A stretch of DNA of 64,000 bases from Streptomyces abikoensis (GCF_014648775.1 NZ_BMRT01000002.1:124001-188000); one strand, 5' to 3'; counted from the stretch's first letter, positions 16,809 through 25,598 are shown. The notes: generated by a model from the letters alone, not told the origin. Numbers and translations: made by a program.

Positions 16809-17483
16809 ATGACCGTCAAGGTTCTGTTCGCCCTCACCAGCCACGGGAGGCTGGGCGACACGGGTCGCACCACCGGCTTCTACGTACCGGAGGTCGCCCA
16901 CCCCGCCCGGGTGTTCGCGGAGGCGGGCTGCGAGATCGGCTTCGTCTCGGTGCAGGGCGGCGCCCCGCCCAGGGACGGGGTGAAGCCGGACGACACCGTC
17001 GTCGCCGAATTCCTCGCCGACCCCGCGACGCGACGCGCCCTGAGCGAGACCCCCACCGCGGACCGCGTGGACCCCGAAGCCGTGGACGTCCTCTACTACG
17101 CGGGCGGGCACGGCGCCATGTGGGACTTCCCCCACGACACCGCCCTGGCCGCGCTCGGCGCCCGGGTGTACGAGCGCGGCGGCGTGGTGGCCGCGGTGTG
17201 CCACGGGCCGGCCGGGCTGGTGGGGCTGAGGCTCTCCGACGGGACGCACCTCGTCGAGGGCAAACAGGTCTCGTCGTTCACCGACGACGAGGAGGCGGCC
17301 GTCGGGCTGACCGACGTGGTGCCGTTCCCGCTGGAGACCACGCTGACGCGGCGGGGCGCGAAGTTCTCCAAGGCCCCGGACTTCACCGAGCACGCCGTCG
17401 CCGACGGCCGCCTGGTGACGGGGCAGAACCCCGCCTCGGCCGTCAAGGTGGCCCGGCTCGCGCTGGCCGCCCTGCGGGCCTAG
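16809..17483 (+). CDS. Hsp31/glyoxalase III-like DJ-1 superfamily protein
   Basis: A 224-residue member of the larger DJ-1 class. Features are TTGFYVPEVAHP (Glu28), YYAGGHGAMWDF, nucleophile elbow AAVCHGPAGL with Cys131, and VTGQNPASA near the C-terminus. Relatives are glutathione-independent glyoxalases, chaperones or deglycases. It is the third DJ-1 protein encoded within 4 kb. ATG 16809 is chosen; upstream in-frame ATGs at 16755 and 16758 overlap the HAD stop and would add about 17 residues. A perfect palindromic terminator closes the operon after it. Confidence 0.86.
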   Translation: MTVKVLFALTSHGRLGDTGRTTGFYVPEVAHPARVFAEAGCEIGFVSVQGGAPPRDGVKPDDTVVAEFLADPATRRALSETPTADRVDPEAVDVLYYAGGHGAMWDFPHDTALAALGARVYERGGVVAAVCHGPAGLVGLRLSDGTHLVEGKQVSSFTDDEEAAVGLTDVVPFPLETTLTRRGAKFSKAPDFTEHAVADGRLVTGQNPASAVKVARLALAALRA

Positions 17484-17523
17484 CGAGGGCGCGCCACCGC
17501 CCGGGACCGGGCCGCGCGAACGC

Positions 17524-17555
17524 GAAGCACCAGCTCCCCGGGGAGCTGGTGCTTC
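17524..17555. terminator. 32-bp perfect palindromic terminator
   Basis: The segment is exactly self-complementary with 16-bp arms centred on CCCC/GGGG; each arm begins GAAGCACCAGCTCCCC. It lies 40 bp past the Hsp31-like gene, closing the cupin operon and separating it from the LysR gene. A classical U-tract is absent. Confidence 0.75.
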
Positions 17556-17667
17556 CGTATGCCGTAGCCACAAGCTCGGCCTCCGCCGCAACGCCTCACC
17601 GCCCCCGAGCATCTTTAAGTGCGAACAGCGAACGTACTGTCGGCGTCATCACGGGGGAGACAGGCCG

Positions 17668-18579
17668 ATGCAGTCCATGCAGCTGGGGTGGCTCCGTACC
17701 TTCGTCTTCGTCTACCGGCGCGGTTCGTTCACCCGGGCCGCGCGGGAGCTCGGGCTGTCCCAGCCGGCGGTCACCCAGCAGATCCGGGCGCTGGAGACGA
17801 AGCTGGGCAGACAGCTCTTCGAGAGAATGCCGGAAGGGGCGCGTCCCACTCCGGCGGCCGAGACCCTCATCCGCGAGGTGGAGTCGCCCATCGACACCCT
17901 GGGGCTGGTCACCGACCGGCTCACCGGCTGTTCCCAGGCGGTGGCGGACCGGCCCGTGTTCCTCGGCGGGCCCAACGAGCTGCTCACCACCCGGGTGCTG
18001 CCCGCCGTCGGCGAGCTCGTGCGCGGCGGGGTGCGGCTGCGGTGCGGGTTCGGGCCGGCCGACGCGCTGCTCCAGGAGCTGTCGGACGGCCGGTTCGACC
18101 TGGTGCTGTCCACCAAGCGGCCGCGGTCGCGGGCGTTCTCGGCGATCGCGCTCTTCGACGAGGAGTTCGTGCTGCTCGCCTCGCCCGGGCTGCGCGCGGA
18201 GATCCCGCTGGACCGGCTGGCCGGCGAGGGCCCCGCCGTGCTGGAGAAGTACCCGGTCATCGCCTACGCGGAGTCGCTGCCCATCGTGCGTCGCTACTGG
18301 AGCAGCGTCTTCGACGCCACGCCCGGGACGGTGCCCGCCGTGGTGGTGCCCGATCTGCGGGGCGTCCTGGCGGCCGTGCGTGCCTCCGCGGGAATCTCCG
18401 TCCTGCCCACGTACCTGTGCGGGGACGAACTGGCGCGCGGTGAGGTGGTGCCGCTGCTGGAGCCGGAGATCCCGCCGATCAACACCATCTACCTCACCAC
18501 CCGCGCGGGCGGCCGGCACCAGCCTCACGTCCAGCTGGTGCACGGCCGGTTGCTGCTGAAGGCGCCGCTGTGGGGCTGA
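17668..18579 (+). CDS. LysR-family transcriptional regulator
   Basis: A 303-residue LysR regulator. The winged helix-turn-helix is at residues 5-65 (LRTFVFVYRRGSFTRAAREL, LSQPAVTQQIRALE), followed by a two-lobed substrate-binding domain from about residue 93. Signal molecule unknown. It lies downstream of, and in the same direction as, the cupin/DJ-1 operon but behind a strong terminator, so it probably has its own promoter in 17556-17667. Likely target: the cupin and DJ-1 operons. Confidence 0.9.
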   Translation: MQSMQLGWLRTFVFVYRRGSFTRAARELGLSQPAVTQQIRALETKLGRQLFERMPEGARPTPAAETLIREVESPIDTLGLVTDRLTGCSQAVADRPVFLGGPNELLTTRVLPAVGELVRGGVRLRCGFGPADALLQELSDGRFDLVLSTKRPRSRAFSAIALFDEEFVLLASPGLRAEIPLDRLAGEGPAVLEKYPVIAYAESLPIVRRYWSSVFDATPGTVPAVVVPDLRGVLAAVRASAGISVLPTYLCGDELARGEVVPLLEPEIPPINTIYLTTRAGGRHQPHVQLVHGRLLLKAPLWG

Positions 18580-18604
18580 GCCGTACCCGTCGCCGCATGT
18601 GTGC

Positions 18605-19993
18605 TCACGCGGGCTTCGGACGGGCCGCGGCCACCAGGGCCAGCGAGAGGACGGCGCCGACGGCCAGCGTGACGCCCGAGGCGTGGAGGGTGGCCTGGGT
18701 GCCCAGGACCGCGACGCCCAGCGCGGCGCCCGCCTGCCGGCAGGCGTTGAGCGCACCCTGGCCGGTGGCGGCGTACCGGGCGGGGGCGGCGGCCGCCATG
18801 TCGGCCGTGGCTCCCGGGATGGCCAGGGTCGAGCCGAAGGCCAGCAGCACCTGCGCGACGGTGATCAGGGCGAACGGGGAGTCCTGCGAGCAGAACGCGA
18901 GCGCCGTGCCCGCGGCGGCGTCCAGCCCCAGCCCCGCGTACAGCACCGGCCGGGCGCCCCAGCGCGCCACGATGCGGCCGGTGAAGTACGGCATGAAGCA
19001 CATGGGCAGGGTCATCGGCAGGAACGCCAGCCCGGTCCTCAGGGGCGAGAGCCCGCGTTCGTCGACGAGCCACTGGGTGAGGGCGAACAGCAGCCCGTAG
19101 AAGAGGAAGGACGCCATCCCTCCGGCCACCAGGTCGGCGCGGACCCGGGGCAGGCCGGTCAGCGCGGGCGGCAGGGCGGGGGCCTCGGCGCGCCGCTCGG
19201 CGAGCGCCAGCAGGAGCAGGGCGACCGCCGCGACGCCCAGCGCCGCGAGCGGCAGCGGCCGTCCCCAGCCGTCCGTGCCGGCCGCGATCAGGCCGTAGGC
19301 GAGGGTGCCCAGGGCGAGCACCGACAGCAGCATTCCGGCGCGGTCGGGCCGGGCGGCGGACTCGGGCCGCTCCCCGCTGAGCCGGCGGGCGGCCAGCAGG
19401 GCGAGGAGGGCGATCGGCGGGTTGACGAGGAACACCAGCCGCCAGCCGCCCTGGTCCACGAGCAGGCCGCCCAGCACCGGGCCCGCGATCAGCCCGACGC
19501 TGCTGAGCGCCGCCCAGGAACCCACCGCCCGCATCCGCTCCTTGGGGTCGGGGTGGAGCCGGGCCAGCAGCGCCAGCGAGGCGGGCACCAGCCCGGCCGC
19601 CGCGACGCCCAGCAGCGCCCGTCCGGCGATCAGGGTCCCCACGTCGGGGGCCAGGGCACTGAGCAGCGAGATCGCGCCGAAGGCGACGAGCGCCGTGCGG
19701 TAGACCCGCCGGGGCCCGAAGCGGTCGGAGACGACGCCGGCCACGAGCAGCAGTCCGGCGAAGACGACGGTGTAGGCGTCGACCGCCCAGGGCAGGGCGG
19801 CCGCCGGGGCACCGAGGTCCTCCCGGACGTCCGGGAGCGCCACGTTGAGGATCGAAGTGTCCAGGAGGACCAGGAAGTTGCCGGCGACGACCCCGGCGAA
19901 GAGCAGGCCCCGGCCGGCCGGGCGCGTCGCGGCGTGCTTCGTTCCGGACGCCGTCGGCGGGATCCGCGCGGCTCTGTCATTCGTTGTCGACAT
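18605..19993 (-). CDS. MFS multidrug exporter, DHA2 (EmrB/QacA-like)
   Basis: A 462-residue membrane transporter with about 14 hydrophobic segments. It carries the DHA2 signature [14 protein letters not shown] in the first helix and the cytoplasmic [10 protein letters not shown] motif A after the second. Expected to export small molecules by proton antiport. It is transcribed divergently from a LysR gene across an 87-bp gap containing an inverted repeat, a standard arrangement for an inducible pump, and flanks the carrier-protein biosynthetic genes, so it may export their product. Start 19993 precedes a short hydrophilic N-terminus. Confidence 0.9.
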   Translation of the reverse strand: MSTTNDRAARIPPTASGTKHAATRPAGRGLLFAGVVAGNFLVLLDTSILNVALPDVREDLGAPAAALPWAVDAYTVVFAGLLLVAGVVSDRFGPRRVYRTALVAFGAISLLSALAPDVGTLIAGRALLGVAAAGLVPASLALLARLHPDPKERMRAVGSWAALSSVGLIAGPVLGGLLVDQGGWRLVFLVNPPIALLALLAARRLSGERPESAARPDRAGMLLSVLALGTLAYGLIAAGTDGWGRPLPLAALGVAAVALLLLALAERRAEAPALPPALTGLPRVRADLVAGGMASFLFYGLLFALTQWLVDERGLSPLRTGLAFLPMTLPMCFMPYFTGRIVARWGARPVLYAGLGLDAAAGTALAFCSQDSPFALITVAQVLLAFGSTLAIPGATADMAAAAPARYAATGQGALNACRQAGAALGVAVLGTQATLHASGVTLAVGAVLSLALVAAARPKPA

Positions 19994-20040
19994 GGCCCCA
20001 AGGCTCGCGGTCCGGGGGACATCCGGCCAGGCCGGTTCTT

Positions 20041-20067
20041 CGATGGCCCCATCGGACTTCCCGATGG
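20041..20067. promoter_or_regulatory. LysR operator-like repeats between exporter and LysR genes
   Basis: CGATGG (20041-20046), CC, CCATCG (20049-20054) is a perfect inverted repeat, and a further CCGATGG lies at 20061-20067. The set sits just upstream of the LysR start codon and within the promoter region of the divergent exporter. Confidence 0.55.
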
Positions 20068-20080
20068 CATGCTGGGGGCC

Positions 20081-21013
20081 ATGGACTCTCGCTATCTCAG
20101 GGCCTTCGTGGCGGTCGTGGACGCGGGCGGGATCTCGGCGGCGGCCGCCGCCCTCGGCTACGCGCAGTCCACGCTCAGCGTCCAGCTGCGGCGGCTGGAG
20201 CGGGAGTTGGACGCGGAGGTGCTGCGCCGCTCGCCGACCGGCACCACCCTCACCGAGGCGGGACGGCTGCTGCTGCCGTACGCGCGGGAGGCGCTGGAGC
20301 TGGAGGAGCGGATGCGGCGCGCGGTCGGCGACCGGGCGCCGCGGCTGCGGCTGGGGGCGCTGGAGTCGCTCGCGGTGGAGTGGCTGCCGGACATCCTCGC
20401 GGCGTTCGGGCGCGGGGCGGCGGGTCCGGGCACCGGGGCGGCGGAGGTGCGGCTGAGGGTGGCGGGGCGGGGCGTGCTCCAGGAGGAGCTGGCCGCCGGG
20501 CGGCTGGACCTGGTCTTCCTGTTCGACAACGGGGCTCCGGGCAGCGGCCCGTGCTCCGTGGTGGGCCACGACCGGACCGTCGCGGTCGCGGGCCCCGGGC
20601 ACCGCCTGGCCCGGGTCCGGGGGCTCGCCCCGGAGGAGCTGCTCGAGGAGGAGTTCCTGGTGGCCGAGGCGGGCTGCACCTCGCAGATGCTCGTCGACCG
20701 CTTCGGCCGGGACCTGGCCCCGCGCGCCCGGCTGGGCATGGTCACCGGCTCCCTCGCCGCGCTCCGCCGCCTCGCCGCCCACGGCCGGGGCATCGCGCTC
20801 CTCCCCCACCTCGCCGTCCGGCAGGACCTGGAGACGGGCGAGCTGGTCGAACTGGACGTCCGGCAAGGGCTGGAACCGGTCAGCATCGAGGCCCGCTGGC
20901 GCACGGGGCTCGGCCCGGCCGAGCGCTCCCTGACGGCCCTGGTCTCCCTGGCCCGCCGCAACGCGCCCTGGGCGGCGGAGGCGTCGTTCACCGGTGTGGC
21001 GCGCTCCGCCTGA
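20081..21013 (+). CDS. LysR-family transcriptional regulator
   Basis: A 310-residue LysR regulator. The DNA-binding domain covers residues 1-60 ([34 protein letters not shown]) and the effector domain residues 90-290 with [12 protein letters not shown] in the second lobe. It is divergent from an MFS exporter and immediately upstream of the ABM-VOC gene on the same strand. It probably controls the exporter and perhaps the biosynthetic genes from 21147 onward. Confidence 0.9.
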   Translation: MDSRYLRAFVAVVDAGGISAAAAALGYAQSTLSVQLRRLERELDAEVLRRSPTGTTLTEAGRLLLPYAREALELEERMRRAVGDRAPRLRLGALESLAVEWLPDILAAFGRGAAGPGTGAAEVRLRVAGRGVLQEELAAGRLDLVFLFDNGAPGSGPCSVVGHDRTVAVAGPGHRLARVRGLAPEELLEEEFLVAEAGCTSQMLVDRFGRDLAPRARLGMVTGSLAALRRLAAHGRGIALLPHLAVRQDLETGELVELDVRQGLEPVSIEARWRTGLGPAERSLTALVSLARRNAPWAAEASFTGVARSA

Positions 21014-21146
21014 CCCGCCCGGCGGCGGACGACCGCGGAAATGCGGATATTCAGCGGGCGATGCCCCCTGCGACCTCTCCTTATTTGCCGGGCCACCGGG
21101 CCGCTGCTTCACTCGGTTCCCTACCGGAGTTCAAGGGGGAATCCGC

Positions 21147-21914
21147 ATGATCACCGTGATAGCCGAGCAGCAGGTCGTGCCGGGCCGGGAAGAGGAACTC
21201 GACGCCGTGATGGCCGGATTGCGCGCGGCCATATTGGAGAGCGAGCCGGGCTGTCTGCGTTTCGACTACGTCCGCACCGAGGAATCGCCGCTGCGCCGCC
21301 TGGTCATCGAGGAGTACCGTGACGCGGCGGCGCTGGAGGCCCATCAGGGTTCGCGTCATCTCCGGGAATTCCTGCCCCGGTTGCTGGCCTGTCTGACGGA
21401 ATTCCCGAAGGTCACCACGTACCGGGGCGTGGTGCCGGTGCCGGACTCCGTGCCGGATTCCCTGTTCCACGTGGGCATGGTGGTGCCCGACCTGGAGAAG
21501 GCGGTGGCCCTCCACTCCGACGTGCTGGGCATCGAGTTCACCGAGCCGCACGTCTTCCGGATCCCCCGGCTGGAGGACCCGGACCCGCACCCGGCCGAGC
21601 TGACGGCCGTGTTCTCCCGCACGGGGGCGCCCTACTACGAGCTCATCCAGGCCGCCGGGGACGGCATCATCTCGGCCGCCCACTGCGGAAGGATCCTCTA
21701 CTACGGCGTCTGGGAGCCCGACATGGACGCCCGGCTCGAACGGCTGCGGCGGCAGGGCATCGGTGTGGACGCCTACTTCCGCTCCGGGCCGGGCGCCACC
21801 CCGTTCGCCGTGATCACCGCCCCCGATCTGCTGGGCGCGCGCGTCGAGTACGTCGGCCTGGGCGACCGGCCGCCGATCGAGGAGTGGGTGCGCACCGGCC
21901 GCTATCCGGAGTGA
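21147..21914 (+). CDS. Antibiotic biosynthesis monooxygenase (ABM) - VOC/glyoxalase fusion protein
   Basis: A 255-residue two-domain protein. Residues 1-92 form an ABM ferredoxin-like fold (MITVIAEQQVVPGREEELDA, FDYVRTEE, HLREFLPRL), the family of cofactor-free monooxygenases. Residues 105-245 form a vicinal-oxygen-chelate domain: LFHVGMVVPDLEKAVA with a probable metal His, YYELIQ with a probable metal Glu, then GARVEYVGLG. The typical third VOC ligand is not obvious (GVWEP). Expected role is oxidation, isomerisation or resistance in the adjacent pathway; the substrate is unknown. ATG 21147 follows GGGGGA. Confidence 0.8.
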   Translation: MITVIAEQQVVPGREEELDAVMAGLRAAILESEPGCLRFDYVRTEESPLRRLVIEEYRDAAALEAHQGSRHLREFLPRLLACLTEFPKVTTYRGVVPVPDSVPDSLFHVGMVVPDLEKAVALHSDVLGIEFTEPHVFRIPRLEDPDPHPAELTAVFSRTGAPYYELIQAAGDGIISAAHCGRILYYGVWEPDMDARLERLRRQGIGVDAYFRSGPGATPFAVITAPDLLGARVEYVGLGDRPPIEEWVRTGRYPE

Positions 21915-22002
21915 GCCGGACGGTCCCCCGGACGATCTCCCCTCAACGATCAAGTGCGCGAGAAGTCTTGTGCCGCCGGTACCGCTCCCCAATAATGATC
22001 AA

Positions 22003-22019
22003 CCTGCCGATCCGGCAGG
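22003..22019 (+). promoter_or_regulatory. Hairpin in the leader of the condensation-protein gene
   Basis: CCTGCCG-ATC-CGGCAGG forms a perfect 7-bp stem with a 3-nt loop. It sits 112 bp before the assigned GTG start at 22132 and directly before an in-frame ATG at 22021, where it would hide the AGGA preceding that ATG. It may attenuate expression or decide which start is used. Confidence 0.4.
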
Positions 22020-22131
22020 AATGCTCATGACAAGCGGCGCCGACACGGGGACGGAACGACGACGTGATCTCACGACTGCACGACCCGGCGGCACACGGCT
22101 CCACCGACGCCGCGGCGGAGGAACCCGCCCG

Positions 22132-23490
22132 GTGAACCCCGAACGAAAACAGGCGGCCTTCACGGGCACGCGGAGCGTCGAGGCCGGCCTCACCTGGAGC
22201 CAACAGGAGATCTGGTCCCTCATCGAGGACGCGGCACCCGAGGACCACGTCTACAACGTGGTGGGCGTCATCGACGTCCCGGACGGCACGCGCCTGGACG
22301 AGGACCGCTGCCTGCGGGCCGTCTCCTTCTTCGTCTCGCGCCACGAGGCGCTGCGCACGCTCTTCCCGCGCGACCGGCACGGACGGGTCTTCCAACGGGT
22401 GCTGCGCGAGGGAAGCGTCCCTGTCGCGGTGGCGCACACGGACGGGACGGACGTCGCCGGGCCGGCCGCCGCGTTCCGCGAGGACTTCGCCTCCCGGTCC
22501 TTCTCCTACGCCGACGAACTGCCCGTACGGATCGGGCTGGTCGTCTCCGGCGGCGACGTCCGCGCGGCCGTCTACGCGTTCTCGCACATGGCCGTCGACT
22601 GGTTCGGGCTCGGCGCCCTGCTCCGGGAGGTCCGCGCTTATTTCCGCGACGGCGGGACCCTGCCCCCGCTCGCCGACGGCGCGCCGCGCCCGGCCGACCT
22701 CGCGAACCGCCAGGCATCGCCCGAGGGCGTCGCCCGGGGCGCGCGCACCCTGCGCCACATCGAGACGACCTTCGGCGGCCGGCCGCTCCTGCCCCTGCCC
22801 CCGGCGCTCGGCACACCCACGGCCGGCCCCCGGCACCACCGGGCCGCCCTGCGCTCCCCCGCCGCGAACCTCGCCACCGGCGTCGTCGCCCGGCACATGG
22901 GCCTGAGCACCACCTCGGTCGTCCTCGGCTGCGCGGCCGCGCTGCTCGCCGAGCGGACCGGCAGCGGCACCGTGGACCTCCTCCTCACCAGCTCCCAGCG
23001 CTTCGACCGGGACCTGCGGCACATGGTCGCGACCCTGATGCAGGAGGCGTACTTCTCCGTCGACGTCACCGGCGCGGCGGACGTCTTCGAGGTCGTCAAG
23101 CGCTCGTGGCGGGCGTCGATGATCGCCTACCGGAACGCGGGCTGCGCCACCGACGCCCTGACCGAGCTGCTCGGCCGCCTCGGGGACGGGCCCGACGCCC
23201 CGCTGCGGCTCTCCCACTGCTTCAACGACAAGCGCGGCCGGACCGAACCCGTCCCCTTCTCCCCCGGAACGGACCCCCGGGACCTGCTGGGCGACTCCAC
23301 GCTCACCTGGCTCCCGGTCACCGAGCGCGAGCCGTTCTACCTCGTCGTCGACGAGGACGGCGACGCCATGGAGTTCTCCCTGACCTGCGACGCCGCGCAC
23401 TTCGCGCCGGCGGACACCGAGGGTTTCCTCCGGGCGCTGGAGAGCTCCCTCCTCACCGCGGCCGGCCGCGTGCCCGCCGCCGGCGGCTGA
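22132..23490 (+). CDS. Free-standing NRPS condensation-domain protein
   Basis: A 452-residue protein with the condensation-domain landmarks but no adenylation, carrier or thioesterase domain: LTWSQQEIW (core C1, residue 20), RHEALRTLF (C2, residue 70) and a modified C3 motif SHMAVDW instead of HHxxxDG. The catalytic second His (His152) and Asp156 are kept, while the first His is Ser and the final Gly is Trp. Such proteins join a carrier-bound acyl group to a free amine or alcohol. GTG 22132 has GGAGGA 9 nt upstream; ATGs at 22021/22027 would add a basic low-complexity stretch with weaker coding bias. It lies 95 bp upstream of the diiron gene. Confidence 0.85.
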   Translation: MNPERKQAAFTGTRSVEAGLTWSQQEIWSLIEDAAPEDHVYNVVGVIDVPDGTRLDEDRCLRAVSFFVSRHEALRTLFPRDRHGRVFQRVLREGSVPVAVAHTDGTDVAGPAAAFREDFASRSFSYADELPVRIGLVVSGGDVRAAVYAFSHMAVDWFGLGALLREVRAYFRDGGTLPPLADGAPRPADLANRQASPEGVARGARTLRHIETTFGGRPLLPLPPALGTPTAGPRHHRAALRSPAANLATGVVARHMGLSTTSVVLGCAAALLAERTGSGTVDLLLTSSQRFDRDLRHMVATLMQEAYFSVDVTGAADVFEVVKRSWRASMIAYRNAGCATDALTELLGRLGDGPDAPLRLSHCFNDKRGRTEPVPFSPGTDPRDLLGDSTLTWLPVTEREPFYLVVDEDGDAMEFSLTCDAAHFAPADTEGFLRALESSLLTAAGRVPAAGG

Positions 23491-23585
23491 CCACCACCCG
23501 CCGCACCGACTTTCCGAATCCCCCACGCAACACCACCCATCGCGAATCCTCCGCCGTCCTCCGGGCGGCCAGTCAGAGGTGCACC

Positions 23586-24473
23586 ATGAACGACGCCGGC
23601 AGCGGCGCCATGCTCGCGCGGCTCTCCGAGAAGTCGCGGCACGACCACTACAACCCCTACACCCGGTTCTCCTGGCCCGACACGGTCCCCGAGGACTCCT
23701 GGTGGATGACCCCCGAGTACCTCACCACGCACGGCACGGGCCTGGTCGAGGACGAGAGGATCCTCAAGGCGCTCGCCCGCCGGGAGACCGTCAACTTCTT
23801 CAGCCTCCACGTGCACGGCATCCGCGAGCTGATGATCGGGGTGTCCCAGCGCATCCACACCCCCGACTTCGCCGACTACAACGAATACCTCCACCACTTC
23901 CTCGGCGAGGAGAACGCACACATGTGGTTCTTCGCCGAGTTCTGCTACCGCTACGCGGGCGGGATCTACCCGGAGGCGTACTCCCCGGTGCGGGGCGAGG
24001 GCTTCGGCCCCGCCTGGGAGGACGTCGTGGTCTTCGCGAGGATCCTGATCTTCGAGGAGATCTTCGACTACTTCAACAGCCGCCTGGGCAAGTCCGCCGA
24101 GATCCCCGCGATCCTGCGGGAGATCCACGCCGTGCACCACCACGACGAGAGCCGGCACGTGGCGTTCGGCAAGCAGCTGCTCAAGCACCTCTACGCGCGG
24201 GCCTGCGAGCAGGACCAGGCGGGGCCCGAGCGCCGCCTGGAGATCGAGAACTACATCAAGTCCTATATGACGTACTCGGTGCGCAGCCTCTACAGCCCCC
24301 ACGCCTATCGCGACTCGGGGATGCCGAAGGCGCTGGAGACGCGCAGGGCGGCGATGACGCACCCGGTGCGCGAGGCGTTCCACAGCAAGGTGATGGCCCG
24401 CGTCGACAGGTTCTTCGTGGCAGCCGGGATTTTCCAGACCGCTTGGGGGGTCGGCAATGACGTCAGCAAGTGA
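23586..24473 (+). CDS. AurF/CmlI-like non-haem diiron oxygenase
   Basis: A 295-residue diiron protein. Metal-ligand motifs match the AurF family: GEENAHMWF (Glu109, His112), IFEEIFDYF (Glu157/158) and HHHDESRH (His184, Glu188, His191). AurF and CmlI oxidise amines to nitro groups, while other members hydroxylate carrier-bound amino acids. Because its 3' end overlaps a carrier-protein gene by 17 bp, the likely substrate is an aminoacyl-carrier thioester or the released product. No ferredoxin is encoded beside it. ATG 23586 follows AGAGG. The reaction, N-oxygenation or C-hydroxylation, cannot be told from sequence. Confidence 0.85.
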   Translation: MNDAGSGAMLARLSEKSRHDHYNPYTRFSWPDTVPEDSWWMTPEYLTTHGTGLVEDERILKALARRETVNFFSLHVHGIRELMIGVSQRIHTPDFADYNEYLHHFLGEENAHMWFFAEFCYRYAGGIYPEAYSPVRGEGFGPAWEDVVVFARILIFEEIFDYFNSRLGKSAEIPAILREIHAVHHHDESRHVAFGKQLLKHLYARACEQDQAGPERRLEIENYIKSYMTYSVRSLYSPHAYRDSGMPKALETRRAAMTHPVREAFHSKVMARVDRFFVAAGIFQTAWGVGNDVSK

Positions 24474-24732
24474 CAAGGCCGCGGAGACGGACGAGGCCAT
24501 GGAGAAGGTCGTCGACTTCCTCCGGCGCGCCAACGACGCCACCGACGCCCTCGACTGGGACCAGGACCTCATCGAGCTGCGGATCCTCGACTCGCTCGCG
24601 TTCGTCGAGTTCCTCGTCCTGCTGGAGGAGATCACGGGGGCGCCCGTCGATCCCGGCACGATCGACGTGGAGAACTTCCGGACCCTCAACCGCATCCACG
24701 CGATGATCGGGGGTGCCGGAAGTGACCGGTGA
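24457..24732 (+). CDS. Free-standing acyl/peptidyl carrier protein
   Basis: A 91-residue acidic four-helix carrier protein. The phosphopantetheine attachment site is Ser46 in RILDSLAFVEFL. A 4'-phosphopantetheinyl transferase from elsewhere must activate it. It overlaps the diiron gene by 17 bp upstream and the ligase gene by 20 bp downstream, so all three are translationally coupled and probably form one working unit. The sequence around Ser resembles carriers served by synthetase-like ligases more than FAS-type ACPs. Confidence 0.9.
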   Translation: MTSASDKAAETDEAMEKVVDFLRRANDATDALDWDQDLIELRILDSLAFVEFLVLLEEITGAPVDPGTIDVENFRTLNRIHAMIGGAGSDR

Positions 24733-25585
24733 CCATCTCTTCCCGCCGGTCGACGTCGCCGACGGCTTCGTCACCCTCGGCCCCACCGCCGTCCGGCTCC
24801 GCTCCGCCCTCGACGCGGTGTTCACCGGCTGGGCCGCCGCGGCCGGTGCCGCCGAGGTCCTCTATCCCCCGCTGAGCCGCGTCGCGGACCTGGCGCGCTT
24901 CGACTACTTCGTCAACTTCCCCCACCTGGCGCTCGCGGCGGCCCCCGTGGACACCTCGGACACGAGCGGGCTGCCCCGGCACCCGGCCGCCCGCGACGAG
25001 CGGCTGCGCGCCGATCAGTTGGGCGACGCCGGGCTGATGCTCCCCTCGGCGGCCTGCTACAACGCCTACGCGGCCCTCGCGGGCGCCCGGCTGGACCGGC
25101 CGGTGAAGCTGACGACGATCGCGCAGTGCTTCCGCCGCGAGAACGAGTACACCGGGCTGCGGCGCCTCCACGGCTTCACCATGCGGGAGATCATCGCCAT
25201 CGGCGACCCGGAGACGGTCAAGGACCACCTCGACACCCACAAGTCGCTCATCCTGCGGTTCGCCGACCACCTCGGGCTGAAGCTGGTGACCGAGACGGCC
25301 ACCGACCCGTTCTTCGACGCGAACGGCTCCCGTGCCGTGATGCAGAAGCTCTTCCCCACCAAGGAGGAGTTCCTCAGCGGCGGCGGGCTCGCCATCGCGT
25401 CGGTGAACTACCACCGCAACTTCTTCGGCGAACGCGCCGACATCCTGGTGTCCGGCGTCCAGGCCAGCACCTCGTGCGTGGCCTTCGGCGTCGAGCGGTG
25501 GCTGCACGTGCTCGCGGGCCGCTTCGACGGCGACTGGGACGCGGCGTACGAGGCGGTGACGTCCTTCGCTCCCGTGACGGCCTAG
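24713..25585 (+). CDS. Class II aminoacyl-tRNA synthetase-like amino acid:carrier-protein ligase
   Basis: A 290-residue homologue of the catalytic core of atypical (methanogen-type) seryl-tRNA synthetase without a tRNA-binding domain, like the Bradyrhizobium amino acid:CP ligases that adenylate an amino acid and transfer it to a carrier protein. Motif 2 is CFRRENEY...RRLHGFTMREI, and motif 3 STSCVAFGVERW with Arg262. Cys115, Glu159 and Cys255 fall at the spacing of the zinc ligands of that family. The start is GTG 24713 (a second GTG at 24722 is possible), overlapping the carrier gene. Known members use glycine or alanine; specificity here is not assignable. Confidence 0.88.
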   Translation: MPEVTGDHLFPPVDVADGFVTLGPTAVRLRSALDAVFTGWAAAAGAAEVLYPPLSRVADLARFDYFVNFPHLALAAAPVDTSDTSGLPRHPAARDERLRADQLGDAGLMLPSAACYNAYAALAGARLDRPVKLTTIAQCFRRENEYTGLRRLHGFTMREIIAIGDPETVKDHLDTHKSLILRFADHLGLKLVTETATDPFFDANGSRAVMQKLFPTKEEFLSGGGLAIASVNYHRNFFGERADILVSGVQASTSCVAFGVERWLHVLAGRFDGDWDAAYEAVTSFAPVTA

Positions 25586-25598
25586 CCGGATCCGGACC

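Noticed and set aside
22021..22131. ATG 22021/22027 as the start of the condensation-domain gene
   Set aside because: The extra residues are basic and lack normal third-position GC bias, and GTG 22132 has a better ribosome-binding site. The alternative remains possible.
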